A stretch of 10,070 nt of DNA from JBBRHH01 sp038222915 (lineage in GTDB: Bacteria > Planctomycetota > Phycisphaerae > Tepidisphaerales > Tepidisphaeraceae): contig JBBRHH010000190.1 of NCBI GenBank assembly GCA_038222915.1, positions 1 through 10,070 of the forward strand. Reading direction: 5' to 3'. A model generated the notes under the pieces. That model saw only the letters and a list, made by a program, of their open reading frames with translations, ran no database searches and was not told where the DNA came from. This document shows positions 1 to 6,814 of this stretch, piece after piece (the first letter of the stretch is position 1; each line of letters begins with the position of its first letter). The position numbers and the translations under genes were made by a program.

Positions 1-11
1 AAACGGTGTTC

Positions 12-91
12 ACTCGAAACGCCTCCTTGCGTATGGGGATGCAGGATCTTTGACAACCCTCTTCATACACGAAAACGCGGGCGTTTCGAGT
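12..91. repeat. 12-bp inverted repeat with a 56-nt loop
   Basis: The arm ACTCGAAACGCC (12-23) is perfectly complementary to GGCGTTTCGAGT (80-91). On the plus strand the second arm runs into TCTTTTTCT, so it could be a long-looped terminator for a plus-strand gene ending left of the window. A competing short hairpin, CGAAA/TTTCG (70-74/84-88), uses part of the same arm. The 56-nt loop is long for an intrinsic terminator, so an attachment or regulatory palindrome is equally possible. Confidence 0.4.
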
Positions 92-125
92 CTTTTTCTG
101 CGCTCAACGCGATCACGATGCGGGG

Positions 126-1109
126 TTACGCTTGAATAGGGGTTAGGCCGGAGGCGGCAGTTAGCGCCACTCGCGTAGTGAAGGAGGCGCTGCCAACTTC
201 GGATGTGGGAGTGGGGTCGGTCTCGGTGGCGGGGAGATTTGCCACGATGCGGTAGTAGTATAGCGTGGCGGTGTCGAGGCCGGTATCGTCGTAGCTGGTT
301 TCTGCAAGGGTGGTGACGAGCGTCATCTCGGAGGTGTTGGACGTTGCGCCGCGGTAGATGGTGTAGTCATCAGCGTCTTCGACGGCGGGCCAACTGAAGT
401 CGATCTCATTGGCTTGAATGGTGGGATTCCCTAACGGTGTTGTGGCGACGAACGCCGCCGTTGCCGTGGAAGAAATCGTCGAGCCGTTCTCCGTGGCGAC
501 GGCATGGATGGTGTGATTGGCGTCGCTTGGATCGGACCAATCGTAGGTCCAGCCATCCGAGCCGTCACTGTCGGTGCCTAGAAGAGTTGAACCTTCATAA
601 AAGGCCACTGAGGTGATGACGTTGTCGGGATCGTCGGTGCTGGCCGAGAGAGTGACGTCTTCACCCGCGCCGAAAGTAGTGTCATCAAGGCTAATGGTCG
701 GCGGAGCGTCGACGCGGCCGATGACAGAGAGTGAAACGTGGCCAATAGCGCTGCCGTTGTCGACTGCTTTGGCGGTGAGGCTGTAATCGCCAATGGGGGC
801 ATCCGTCCAGGTAAAGCTCCAGCCGCCGGCGCTGCTGGTGTCTGTGCCGATGGCGGTGCCGTTGTTGAAGAACTGGACGCTGGCTACTGTGCCGTCGATG
901 TCGGCGGCGGTGGCGGTGAGGGTGATGGAGTCGCCTTGCTGGGCGACGTGGCCGGTGCTGGGGGTGGTGAGGGAGGCGGTGGGGAGGACGTTGTTGACGG
1001 GGGTGTTGGAGCTTGCGGAGGTTTCGTTGTTGCGGTGGGAGAGGACGCGGTAGTAGAAGAAATTAAAGGGGACGCACCTAGTATTCGCAATTTCGACTAG
1101 CGAATCCAA
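126..1109 (-). pseudogene. 5'-truncated Ig-like/fibronectin type III repeat protein
   Basis: The frame encodes 327 residues ending in TAA at 126-128. Residues 18-36 (FYYRVLSHRNN...) look like the last strands of a fibronectin type III domain. They are followed by two bacterial Ig-like domains of the 'VQFFNNGTAIGTD' type (about 42-131 and 136-222) and a complete FN3 domain (about 228-314, with W240, the YTIYR strand and the YYYRI strand). The C-terminus has no obvious anchor. There is no signal peptide, and the first 17 residues are encoded by repeat copy 1 (1059-1085) and the sequence beyond it, so NTRCVPFNF is simply translated repeat. The FN3 start is therefore missing and the gene appears cut at about position 1058. 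Such proteins are usually extracellular adhesion or glycan-binding modules. What it binds cannot be told. An expressed shortened protein from ATG 1109 is possible but there is no clear ribosome binding site. Confidence 0.75.
1059..1085 (+). repeat. Interspersed direct repeat, copy 1
   Basis: This 27-bp unit has the core AAAGGGGACGCACCTAG and is identical to copy 2 (1235-1261). It sits exactly where FN3 homology of the minus-strand gene stops, so it marks the breakpoint. Immediately outside it is a small inverted repeat, ATTCGC/GCGAAT (1083-1088/1100-1105). Confidence 0.85.
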
Positions 1110-1156
1110 GCCCGCCTCCCGGCCTCATCAGCAAAACCAAATACATCCAGCGGCGA

Positions 1157-1231
1157 TCACCGCTCGTTCTCCACACGAGCTCCATCCAACTCTTCCCGGA
1201 CATCATCTAGGCCGACGACCTTAACCTCCAT
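1157..1231 (-). other. Possible 24-codon frame between repeat copies
   Basis: ATG at 1231-1229 opens a short frame that begins MEVKVVGLDDVREEL and stops at TGA (1157-1159). The residue mix is protein-like and GC3 is high, but there is no ribosome binding site and the start lies just 3 bp inside repeat copy 2. It may be the C-terminal scrap of a gene broken by rearrangement between repeats rather than a functional peptide. I do not recognise a family. Confidence 0.25.
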
Positions 1232-1234
1232 CAG

Positions 1235-1261
1235 GAAATTAAAGGGGACGCACCTAGTATT
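1235..1261 (+). repeat. Interspersed direct repeat, copy 2
   Basis: All 27 bases are identical to copy 1 (1059-1085), in the same orientation, with starts 176 bp apart. Copy 3 begins 5 bp further on. Confidence 0.85.
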
Positions 1262-1265
1262 AAAG

Positions 1266-1292
1266 GAAATGAACGGGGACGCACCTAGTATT
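1266..1292 (+). repeat. Interspersed direct repeat, copy 3
   Basis: It matches copies 1 and 2 at 25 of 27 positions; the differences are T to G at position 6 and A to C at position 9. It is almost head-to-tail with copy 2. The remaining stretch to 1345 is GC-rich with no gene or terminator visible. Confidence 0.85.
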
Positions 1293-1345
1293 CAAAAAAT
1301 CCGCCATCGCCCGCCGCCCGCGGCCTGCTACCCCGATCAAACGCG

Positions 1346-4300
1346 TCAGGCATTAAATACGTTCGACCAGGCATGACGCAGTGTGCCGGAGCTGGCGATC
1401 AGGTGGTCGCGAACGGTTCGAGTGAGAGTGACGTCAGGAAATGTCGCGACCCCATGGATCACCGCGGCAGACAGCGTGCCGCCGAGCGTCGGATGACTGC
1501 CGATGGCCGGCCGCGGCGCCGCGGCCAGGGCCACGATCGTCTCGTCGGAGGCGCCGGTAAGGTTGTTGTAGCTGTCCAGGATGGAGACGGTGACGGCGGA
1601 ATGGCCGTCGATGAAGTTGGGTTGGGTGCTGAACACAAGCTGCGCCGGTGGGGCGGCTGGAATGCTGATGTCGTTCGTGATCAAGTCGCCGGCCTTGTCG
1701 AAGATCGTCATCGTATAATCCCCGGCCTTATTGAAACTGAGATTGCTGATCGTGGCGTTGTTGCGCTTGACCGGTATGGTCCGGATCAGCACTGCTTTGC
1801 CGGGATTTGCCAGGTTATCAATGCGAACCGTCACTGTTTTTGGAACGCGTTGGGCGTCGGGGAACGCGGCGAGTGTGTTGATAATGATCGGCGGGATTTT
1901 CTTCCCGGCGATGGCCATGAATTTTCGAAAAGGGCCCGGCGCGATCGCGAGATTGCCGGTCGTGGCCGACTCAAGATCGCCGTCCTCGGCGGTCAGCGTG
2001 AATGTGCCTTTCTGAGTAATGGTCAAATCGCTAAAGACGGCGACTCCATTCTCGGCGGTGACGGTGGTGGTTCCCGCCAGCACGCCTTCGTCGGCGGGTT
2101 CACCGTTTACCTGCGCGCTAAGTGTCACGTCCGATGCATCGTCGGCGATCAGATTGCCATACGCGTCATGGATATCGACTTCGATGTTACCGATGCTCTC
2201 CTTGGCCCGGGCGGACGTGAAGGGCTGATGGGTGATGACCAGCGTCGCGGGTTGGGCGGGAGTGATCGTGAACTGATGGCTGTTGTCGGAGTTAAGGCCT
2301 TCGGCGCTGACGTAGAGGGTATAGTCGCCGGCCTGCTTGATGGAGATGTCGTCAAAGGTGGCGATGCCATTGACCGCGTTCACCGTAAGTGTCCCGTGCA
2401 GCGGACCGTTGCTGGAAAGGGTGATGGCTGCGTTGGTGCTGAAGAGATTGGCGTGGGCGTCGTCAACTTCAACAGTGATGGGTCCGAGAGTTTCGCCGGC
2501 GGCCGCGTCGGCCGGCTGCTGATCGATGACCAGCTTGGTCGCAACGGCGATGGCCGTGAGCGTCACGTCGTTCTGGTTCCCGCCACCCTGGTAGCTGATC
2601 TTGAAAGCCTGATTGTCGACGTTGACAGTCGCACCCTCGGGCAGGTTGCGGAACGTTCCCGTGATGGCGCTGCCAGTGTCGTTGCTGATGAGCGTGATCA
2701 CGTCGCCGTTGGCTGGGGCATATCCTGTGGACAAGCTGGGAGAGAATATGGCGTTGCCCAGATCGATCGAGCCGGCGAGTACGTGGAGGTTGCTGGACGA
2801 GGCGGCAGTGGTCCCATCGCCAATGGCGGTGCCGCCCAGGATAACCTGCACATCGGTGGCCATATTGAATTGCAAATCCTGATCGACGATCAGCGTGCCC
2901 GGCAACGGCGCGGTGAACAGATTAAACGCCTCAACGCCAAGCGTGCTAAACCCCTGCGGGTCCGCGTTGCTCATCGACGGGACTTCTCCGCTGCCTATGA
3001 ATGTACTCTCGGCGTCGTAGCGGACGCTGGATGCGAGCGTTCCTTCCAGGACGAGAATCGCGCCCGTGATTTGGGTGTCGCCTGTATAGGTGCTGGCAAT
3101 AGGGTCGCTGGTCGGAACCAGATCGCCGCTCCCATCCAGGCCAAATGGAATCATGGCGAGGATCGAATGATTAGAGACGCTGATACCATAGTGATGGCCG
3201 CCGTCGTTGACGGACCCGCCCAGGAGGATGATGCCTTGTTGCCCTCCGAATGTCGTGTCGTGCGTGAGGGTCAACGGATTGAGAATCAGCGCATTGGCCG
3301 GCACGAAGATGTTGCCTTCCAGCGTGATTGTCTGGCCGGTCAGCACAACCCCGCTGAGCGTGAGCGAACCCACGGTAATCGGAACGTCCACGTTGATCGG
3401 GTGATTCAACGATCCGTTGCCGCCATCGCTGATGACGATGTCTGCGCCGCTAAAGGGCACCAGGTGGTCCTGCCAGTTGGCCGGATCGGACCAGAGATAG
3501 TCGTTGCCGGCCCCGGTCCACACCGATTGCTGCGACACAACCGTGAGCGTCACATCCTGTTGCGAGGTCCCGCCCGCATAGCTCACCCTGTAGCTGACGC
3601 CGCCAATGGTCTTAACAGCGCCTTCCGGCAGTCCGGCGAATGTGCCAGTCACCGGCGACCCCGTCTGGTTGTAAATCAGCGTAATGTGCCGGCCAATCGG
3701 GGGCGTGAACGGGTTGGGGATGTAGACGTCCAGCGTCGAACCGGTGAGATCGACCGATGAGCCGGAGGCGGTCAGCGTGCCATCGATCTCGCCCTGGCTA
3801 TTGTCGTAATAGAGCGTTTCCTGAAAGGTGCTGCCAGCGCCGAACGAGACGTTGCCCGTCGCGGCGGCCGTCATAAGCGAGAGCGTTCCATTGTTGTTCA
3901 GTGCGCCGATCGTGCCCCGCAGGTCGAGCGTTGCGCCTTGATCGACAGTAACGTCCGAGTTCAGCACGCTGCCGGCGATCAGCGTCCCCCCGGCCACCGT
4001 CGTCGGGCCGGTGTAGGAATACGGGACCAAGACGAGCATCGCGCCCGGTCCCTGCTTGGTGAGGCCGACGCTGTTGCCGCCATCGTGCAGGGAGTAGACC
4101 GTGAGATCGCCCGTCACCGCGGTGGTGACCGTCGTGTCATGGGTCAGCAGCAGGCCGCACATGATCGTGTTGCCCGGGGTGTTGGAGGTGATGTCGCCGT
4201 TGAGCGTGATGTTGTATGCGCCCAGCGAGTATTGGCCGTCAAACGTGACATCGCCGACGGTAATATCCTGGGTCAGTGTGATGTGCTGGGCGCTTCCAAC

Positions 4301-4573
4301 GTCGGGAAGTTCGATGGAATCGCCGGCGTTGGGTACGGCGTTGCTCTGCCAGTTGCCGGGGGTAGACCAGTTGAGGTCATTGGCCGCGCCGGTCCACGTG
4401 GCGTCCGCAATCACCAGGGGATGGCTCGCCAAAGGTGCCCGGACGAATGTCGCCAGGTCGGCCAGCGGAATGCTGGCCGACATGAGCAATCGCCGCTCAA
4501 CCGACTCAATGATCGGCCGAATCTTGCGCGACCTGATGTTCCGCATGAAAGGCCGATTCTTCTGATGATTCAT
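1346..4573 (-). CDS. Large exported beta-strand/Ig-like repeat protein
   Basis: The product is 1075 residues. I place the start at ATG 4573 (MNHQKNRPF) because GAGG lies 7 nt upstream and the 40 residues before it look non-coding. Residues 22-33 (IESVERRLLMSA) form the basic N-terminal export motif common in planctomycete surface proteins. Two tandem modules of about 330 residues follow (about 59-349 and 351-677). Each opens with WTGA.ND..W...NW and closes with GTF..LPEGA...ISY.GG..Q.DVTLT. The first includes a beta-strand repeat like that of autotransporter passengers (LTKQGPGAML...YTGPTTVAGGTL, about 171-198). Ig-like domains follow at about 679-770, 776-880, 880-975 (diverged) and 977-1070; most begin with L(V/I).(D/T).QP. 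No C-terminal anchor, dockerin or enzyme motif is seen. It is probably secreted or on the surface, with a structural or adhesive role (inference). Confidence 0.85.
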   Translation of the reverse strand: MNHQKNRPFMRNIRSRKIRPIIESVERRLLMSASIPLADLATFVRAPLASHPLVIADATWTGAANDLNWSTPGNWQSNAVPNAGDSIELPDVGSAQHITLTQDITVGDVTFDGQYSLGAYNITLNGDITSNTPGNTIMCGLLLTHDTTVTTAVTGDLTVYSLHDGGNSVGLTKQGPGAMLVLVPYSYTGPTTVAGGTLIAGSVLNSDVTVDQGATLDLRGTIGALNNNGTLSLMTAAATGNVSFGAGSTFQETLYYDNSQGEIDGTLTASGSSVDLTGSTLDVYIPNPFTPPIGRHITLIYNQTGSPVTGTFAGLPEGAVKTIGGVSYRVSYAGGTSQQDVTLTVVSQQSVWTGAGNDYLWSDPANWQDHLVPFSGADIVISDGGNGSLNHPINVDVPITVGSLTLSGVVLTGQTITLEGNIFVPANALILNPLTLTHDTTFGGQQGIILLGGSVNDGGHHYGISVSNHSILAMIPFGLDGSGDLVPTSDPIASTYTGDTQITGAILVLEGTLASSVRYDAESTFIGSGEVPSMSNADPQGFSTLGVEAFNLFTAPLPGTLIVDQDLQFNMATDVQVILGGTAIGDGTTAASSSNLHVLAGSIDLGNAIFSPSLSTGYAPANGDVITLISNDTGSAITGTFRNLPEGATVNVDNQAFKISYQGGGNQNDVTLTAIAVATKLVIDQQPADAAAGETLGPITVEVDDAHANLFSTNAAITLSSNGPLHGTLTVNAVNGIATFDDISIKQAGDYTLYVSAEGLNSDNSHQFTITPAQPATLVITHQPFTSARAKESIGNIEVDIHDAYGNLIADDASDVTLSAQVNGEPADEGVLAGTTTVTAENGVAVFSDLTITQKGTFTLTAEDGDLESATTGNLAIAPGPFRKFMAIAGKKIPPIIINTLAAFPDAQRVPKTVTVRIDNLANPGKAVLIRTIPVKRNNATISNLSFNKAGDYTMTIFDKAGDLITNDISIPAAPPAQLVFSTQPNFIDGHSAVTVSILDSYNNLTGASDETIVALAAAPRPAIGSHPTLGGTLSAAVIHGVATFPDVTLTRTVRDHLIASSGTLRHAWSNVFNA

Positions 4574-4580
4574 CCGGACG

Positions 4581-4584
4581 CCTC
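4581..4584 (-). promoter_or_regulatory. Ribosome binding site deciding the surface-protein start
   Basis: GAGG on the minus strand lies 7 nt before ATG 4573. It favours this start over the in-frame ATG at 4693, which would place 40 atypical residues ahead of the export motif. Confidence 0.5.
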
Positions 4585-4713
4585 GGTAAATGCAATTGGC
4601 GGACGCTCCCCGTCGCGAACCCGGGAACGTCGCGAAACCAAGTCCCAATGTCATATCGGACCCAGAGAAGTAGCACTTGATCGGCCAATTCAAAGGCAGG
4701 CGGGCTAATCCAA

Positions 4714-4740
4714 GATTCCGAAATTGAAATTTTGGGAATC
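4714..4740. repeat. Imperfect hairpin GATTCC/GGAATC
   Basis: GATTCC (4714-4719) pairs with GGAATC (4735-4740), and inside it AAAT (4721-4724) pairs with ATTT (4729-4732) around a TGAA loop. It lies between the ATPase gene and the surface-protein gene, both on the minus strand. It could help end or separate transcripts, but no T-run follows on either strand. Confidence 0.3.
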
Positions 4741-4853
4741 ACGGCGACCGCACTCACGCGTTCGCGGAGAAGGGAGCGGTGACGGTCAACATCCGCGTGC
4801 AGGATGTGGGCGGATCGTTCGTCACGTTTGGGAGCACGGCGAATGTGAGCTGA
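4728..4853 (+). pseudogene. C-terminal remnant of a PKD-like repeat protein
   Basis: The plus-strand frame is open from just after TGA (4725-4727) to TGA (4851-4853) and has no start codon. It reads ...HGDRTHAFAEKGAVTVNIRV, then QDVGGSFVTFGSTANVS. This matches the second half of a PKD-like domain of the form 'GDG.THTFAEEGTYTVTVTVTDDGGS...STANV', and nearly every codon ends in G or C. The N-terminal part of the domain and the rest of the gene are missing, so it is a scrap of a larger surface repeat protein oriented opposite to its neighbours. From 4854 to 5048 I see no supportable gene. Confidence 0.6.
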
Positions 4854-5048
4854 TGGAATTGGGGGTGCGTTTCGATGAGGCGTTTGCGCCTGCGTGGATC
4901 GTTCAATCCGATCTGCCCGATTCGTGGCACAGGCGACCTGGCGAAGGCCATCGGGCGACAACAGGCCGGAGGTGGGTTGCAGCGCTCTTGCCAGCGAATC
5001 GGAAAGCTAACGCCAAAAAAAGCGGCGAGTTCAACGTGGCCAGTTCCT

Positions 5049-6326
5049 TCAAATTAGTGAATCTTCCTCAAGTGTCTTCGAAAGCCCGTCTTCGCTTATC
5101 AAGCCATTATTTACTGCTTCCATGAAAATATAAGGGACAAGGAGCGAATCCCGAAATCGGAACCGATATGATCTTTCTTGGCCGACCCGCTCAAGAACAG
5201 AACCTCTTTTTTCCTGACTAAATTCATTTAGGTGATTGCTAAAAGTGGCGATCTGAACGGACTTTTGCAAAACAAACGATAGCGGCTCTATAACCGCGCT
5301 CGGGTTAAAGTAGCCCAATGGATCATCGTTTCTAGCAGCAGTTAGTGCACAAGCGAGAAGAACATGGCGATATAGCGCGTCCTTGTGAGCGCTGTGGGTG
5401 GCGGTCAAATACTTTCCAGTGACCGCTTGCTGTGCCTGCTTGACGGCTTCTTTTAACCCCGCGAAAACATCCGATGAATTAATCGATTTGGATCGCCGCG
5501 CATTCGCGGCTCCACGAACCGAATGAAGCCCAAGCAGGTGGGTGTAGTGAGGCAAGCCTTGGGACATTTTCGCGATCAGTATCCTCGCCTCATCCGAGAA
5601 TGAAATACCTAACTGTTTTTCACCATTTTTGAGAATTTCCTCGAGCTCGGTTGTCTTCATGCGGGGCAATTGGATCTGAATCAGTGAACGATGAATCGAC
5701 GCATGGTCGGCAACAAGTTCATCAACGGTATCAGAGACTCCAACCAATATGATCGTGCAATCCACGGCGCGATCGGCCAGCGTTTTTATCAGGTCGGTAA
5801 ACTCGCTCGCAGCATTTTCGGCAGCACTGTCAAATTCATCAACAATGAAAACCGCACCGGGCATATGCGAGACAACCTTTCGCACATCGTCTGGCGTTAT
5901 TTGATCTCGCAAATTAAATGCTTGCGTGACAGTGATCGCTTCTGAACCAGGCGTATTGCTCAATCCAAAAGCAGGCCTGTCTTCCGTCCAAGAAATCTCT
6001 CCGAAAATTTTCTGCCAAATACTTGTGAAATCGTCAGCACTGCCTGCGTTGGTGCGGATTACTGGACGGTCTATTTTTTTGCCATCCAATAAAACATGCA
6101 CAATGGGAGCAACGATATTAGCCAGCGAGGTTTTGCCAATCCCTCGTTCTCCATAAATAATGACATGCAGCCCCTTTTGTCCAACCGCATCCGCAAGCGA
6201 CGTAATTTCAGTCCACCTTCCCGCAAATAATTCGCGGGTAGCGACGGGCGTCCGCGGCTGAAACACGCTAACAACCCGCAAAATCATATCCCGGGCCTCT
6301 TCGGGGGTCATTAGGTGCTTGCTCAT
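5049..6326 (-). CDS. Orc1/Cdc6-like AAA+ ATPase
   Basis: The product is 425 residues with ATG at 6326; no Shine-Dalgarno is visible. An ORC-like entry motif (RELFAGRWTEI, 31-41) precedes Walker A GERGIGKTS (59-67). Walker B AVFIVDEFD is at 158-166 and a sensor-1-like strand TIILVGVSD at 191-199. A candidate arginine finger lies in SIHRSLIQIQLPRM (R213). The lid helices contain SQGLPHYTHLLG (255-266), where the usual sensor-2 arginine is not obvious. Residues about 310-405 look like a winged-helix domain. This is the layout of Orc1/Cdc6-type and related STAND-like bacterial ATPases, so ATP-dependent DNA or partner-protein binding is likely. The sequence is less GC-rich than the flanking genes, which hints at transfer. 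Upstream are three 21-bp-spaced repeats that probably bind a regulator, perhaps the protein itself. Replication, mobile-element and defence roles remain open. Confidence 0.75.
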   Translation of the reverse strand: MSKHLMTPEEARDMILRVVSVFQPRTPVATRELFAGRWTEITSLADAVGQKGLHVIIYGERGIGKTSLANIVAPIVHVLLDGKKIDRPVIRTNAGSADDFTSIWQKIFGEISWTEDRPAFGLSNTPGSEAITVTQAFNLRDQITPDDVRKVVSHMPGAVFIVDEFDSAAENAASEFTDLIKTLADRAVDCTIILVGVSDTVDELVADHASIHRSLIQIQLPRMKTTELEEILKNGEKQLGISFSDEARILIAKMSQGLPHYTHLLGLHSVRGAANARRSKSINSSDVFAGLKEAVKQAQQAVTGKYLTATHSAHKDALYRHVLLACALTAARNDDPLGYFNPSAVIEPLSFVLQKSVQIATFSNHLNEFSQEKRGSVLERVGQERSYRFRFRDSLLVPYIFMEAVNNGLISEDGLSKTLEEDSLI

Positions 6327-6327
6327 G

Positions 6328-6381
6328 TGTATAAGTCTAAGGGGCCGTTATATAAGTTCAATGGCAAATTGTATAAGTTGA
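6328..6381 (-). promoter_or_regulatory. Three 21-bp-spaced direct repeats (operator or iterons)
   Basis: Read on the minus strand, TNRACTTATAYA occurs at 6370-6381 (TCAACTTATACA), 6349-6360 (TGAACTTATATA) and 6328-6339 (TAGACTTATACA). The steps are exactly 21 bp, two helical turns, so all three face the same side of the DNA. The last copy ends 1 bp before the ATPase start codon. A bound protein would therefore cover the promoter and leader, which fits autoregulation or an origin-type iteron array. A possible promoter is TTCAAC, then 17 bp, then TATACA, overlapping the distal copy, but it is weak. Confidence 0.6.
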
Positions 6382-6476
6382 GCCAATTCCGTGTTGAAAA
6401 TCCAGTTCGGCGAATGGCCGAGATGGCTGAGGTCTTGAAGTCCGGAATCGGTCCAAGATTTATTCGTAGACGGCAT
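6348..6476 (-). CDS. Possible 42-residue small protein upstream of the ATPase
   Basis: ATG 6476 opens a frame beginning MPSTNKSWTDSGLQDLSHLG and ending LAQLIQFAIELI, stopping at TAA (6348-6350) inside the middle operator repeat, 21 bp before the ATPase start. GGAG stands 3 nt before the ATG, a short spacing. The C-terminal end is a possible hydrophobic helix. Codon bias is mediocre and the opposite strand also has an open frame, so it may be spurious. If real it would be a leader or small partner for the ATPase. No family is recognised. Confidence 0.25.
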   Translation of the reverse strand: MPSTNKSWTDSGLQDLSHLGHSPNWIFNTELAQLIQFAIELI

Positions 6477-6557
6477 TGACTCCGCCCAGCTGATCAGGGT
6501 CTGCGGCGACGATACGAGCCTGTGCCTCCCCTAGCCTATCCGTTAAAGCCCCTCGCA

Positions 6558-6650
6558 ATGGAAGCCCGCCTCATTTGCAAATTCTTGCAGAGCGCCATCG
6601 ACAACGGCGTACTTACACGTGGAACCTACGAGGCGAAAGATATCGCTTAA
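6558..6650 (+). other. Possible 30-residue plus-strand frame
   Basis: ATG 6558 encodes MEARLICKFLQSAIDNGVLT followed by RGTYEAKDIA and stops at TAA (6648-6650). The same frame continues upstream to ATG 6414 (MAEMAEVLKSG...) with a single in-frame TGA at 6477-6479, so a 78-codon gene may have been broken by one nonsense change. GC3 is fair in the 3' part only and no ribosome binding site is seen. Its stop overlaps the stop of the convergent 55-codon gene (shared TTAA). Confidence 0.25.
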
Positions 6651-6814
6651 GATCGTTTCTTCGAAGCCTCAACCTGCTCTTGGTAACGCTGCTTCATGTA
6701 GAGAGATGCTTCCGTGATTACTGACTGGGGGGTGTATGCCACGGTGGTCGTTGAATCGGGTCTGGCGGCGGTATACTCGACGTTCTTTTTTTCTTCGGGG
6801 TTATGGTTGTTCAT
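6647..6814 (-). CDS. Small 55-residue hypothetical protein, coupled to the GAF-like gene
   Basis: ATG 6814 begins a protein starting MNNHNPEEKKNVEYTA and ending SLYMKQRYQEQVEASKKRS, with TAA at 6647-6649. GGAGAG (6819-6824) lies 4 nt before the ATG. The gene starts inside the last codons of the GAF-like gene, overlapping it by 14 bp in another frame, a typical arrangement for translational coupling. The first half is polar and probably disordered. The C-terminal 20 residues look like a charged amphipathic helix. There is no membrane segment or signal peptide. No family is recognised; its place in the cluster suggests an adaptor or small partner of the upstream protein (inference). The strong ribosome binding site and overlap are the main reasons for the call. 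Confidence 0.6.
   Translation of the reverse strand: MNNHNPEEKKNVEYTAARPDSTTTVAYTPQSVITEASLYMKQRYQEQVEASKKRS

Larger units (their letters stand above)
6327..6646. other. 320-bp gap with ambiguous short frames
   Basis: No frame here is convincing. The right part holds a plus-strand frame (6414-6650) broken by TGA at 6477-6479; the left part holds a minus-strand 42-codon frame (6348-6476) and the repeats at 6328-6381. Minus-strand fragments in several other frames also look partly protein-like, which suggests a decayed gene with frameshifts or chance. Confidence 0.5.

Noticed and set aside
1373..3760. Long plus-strand open frame (795 codons) opposite the surface protein
   Set aside because: It is an antisense shadow made possible by the high GC3 of the minus-strand gene; its translation is rich in R, G, D and V with no domain, while the minus strand shows clear repeat modules.
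4574..4693. N-terminal extension of the surface protein to ATG 4693
   Set aside because: The 40 added residues are atypical and precede the export motif; the internal ATG 4573 has GAGG at good spacing.
3938..4708. Plus-strand open frame of 256 codons
   Set aside because: Another antisense shadow of the surface-protein gene, with no ribosome binding site and no recognisable domain.
5015..5021. T-run (minus strand) downstream of the ATPase as a terminator
   Set aside because: Seven T follow GCCGC, but no stable hairpin precedes them; only a weak CGCC/GGCG pairing spans the run itself.
4724..5125. Plus-strand 133-codon frame
   Set aside because: It overlaps the PKD remnant in another frame and runs into the antisense of the ATPase C-terminus; its composition is not protein-like.
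6407..6465. tRNA-Ser-like stretch (TGGCCGAGATGGCTGAGG...GTCTTGAA)
   Set aside because: The D-arm region and a TTGA-type anticodon loop look like a tRNA-Ser(UGA) start, but the anticodon stem does not pair, and there is no variable arm, T-arm (GTTCGAATCC-like) or acceptor complement. At most it is a 5' tRNA fragment, such as an old attachment site.
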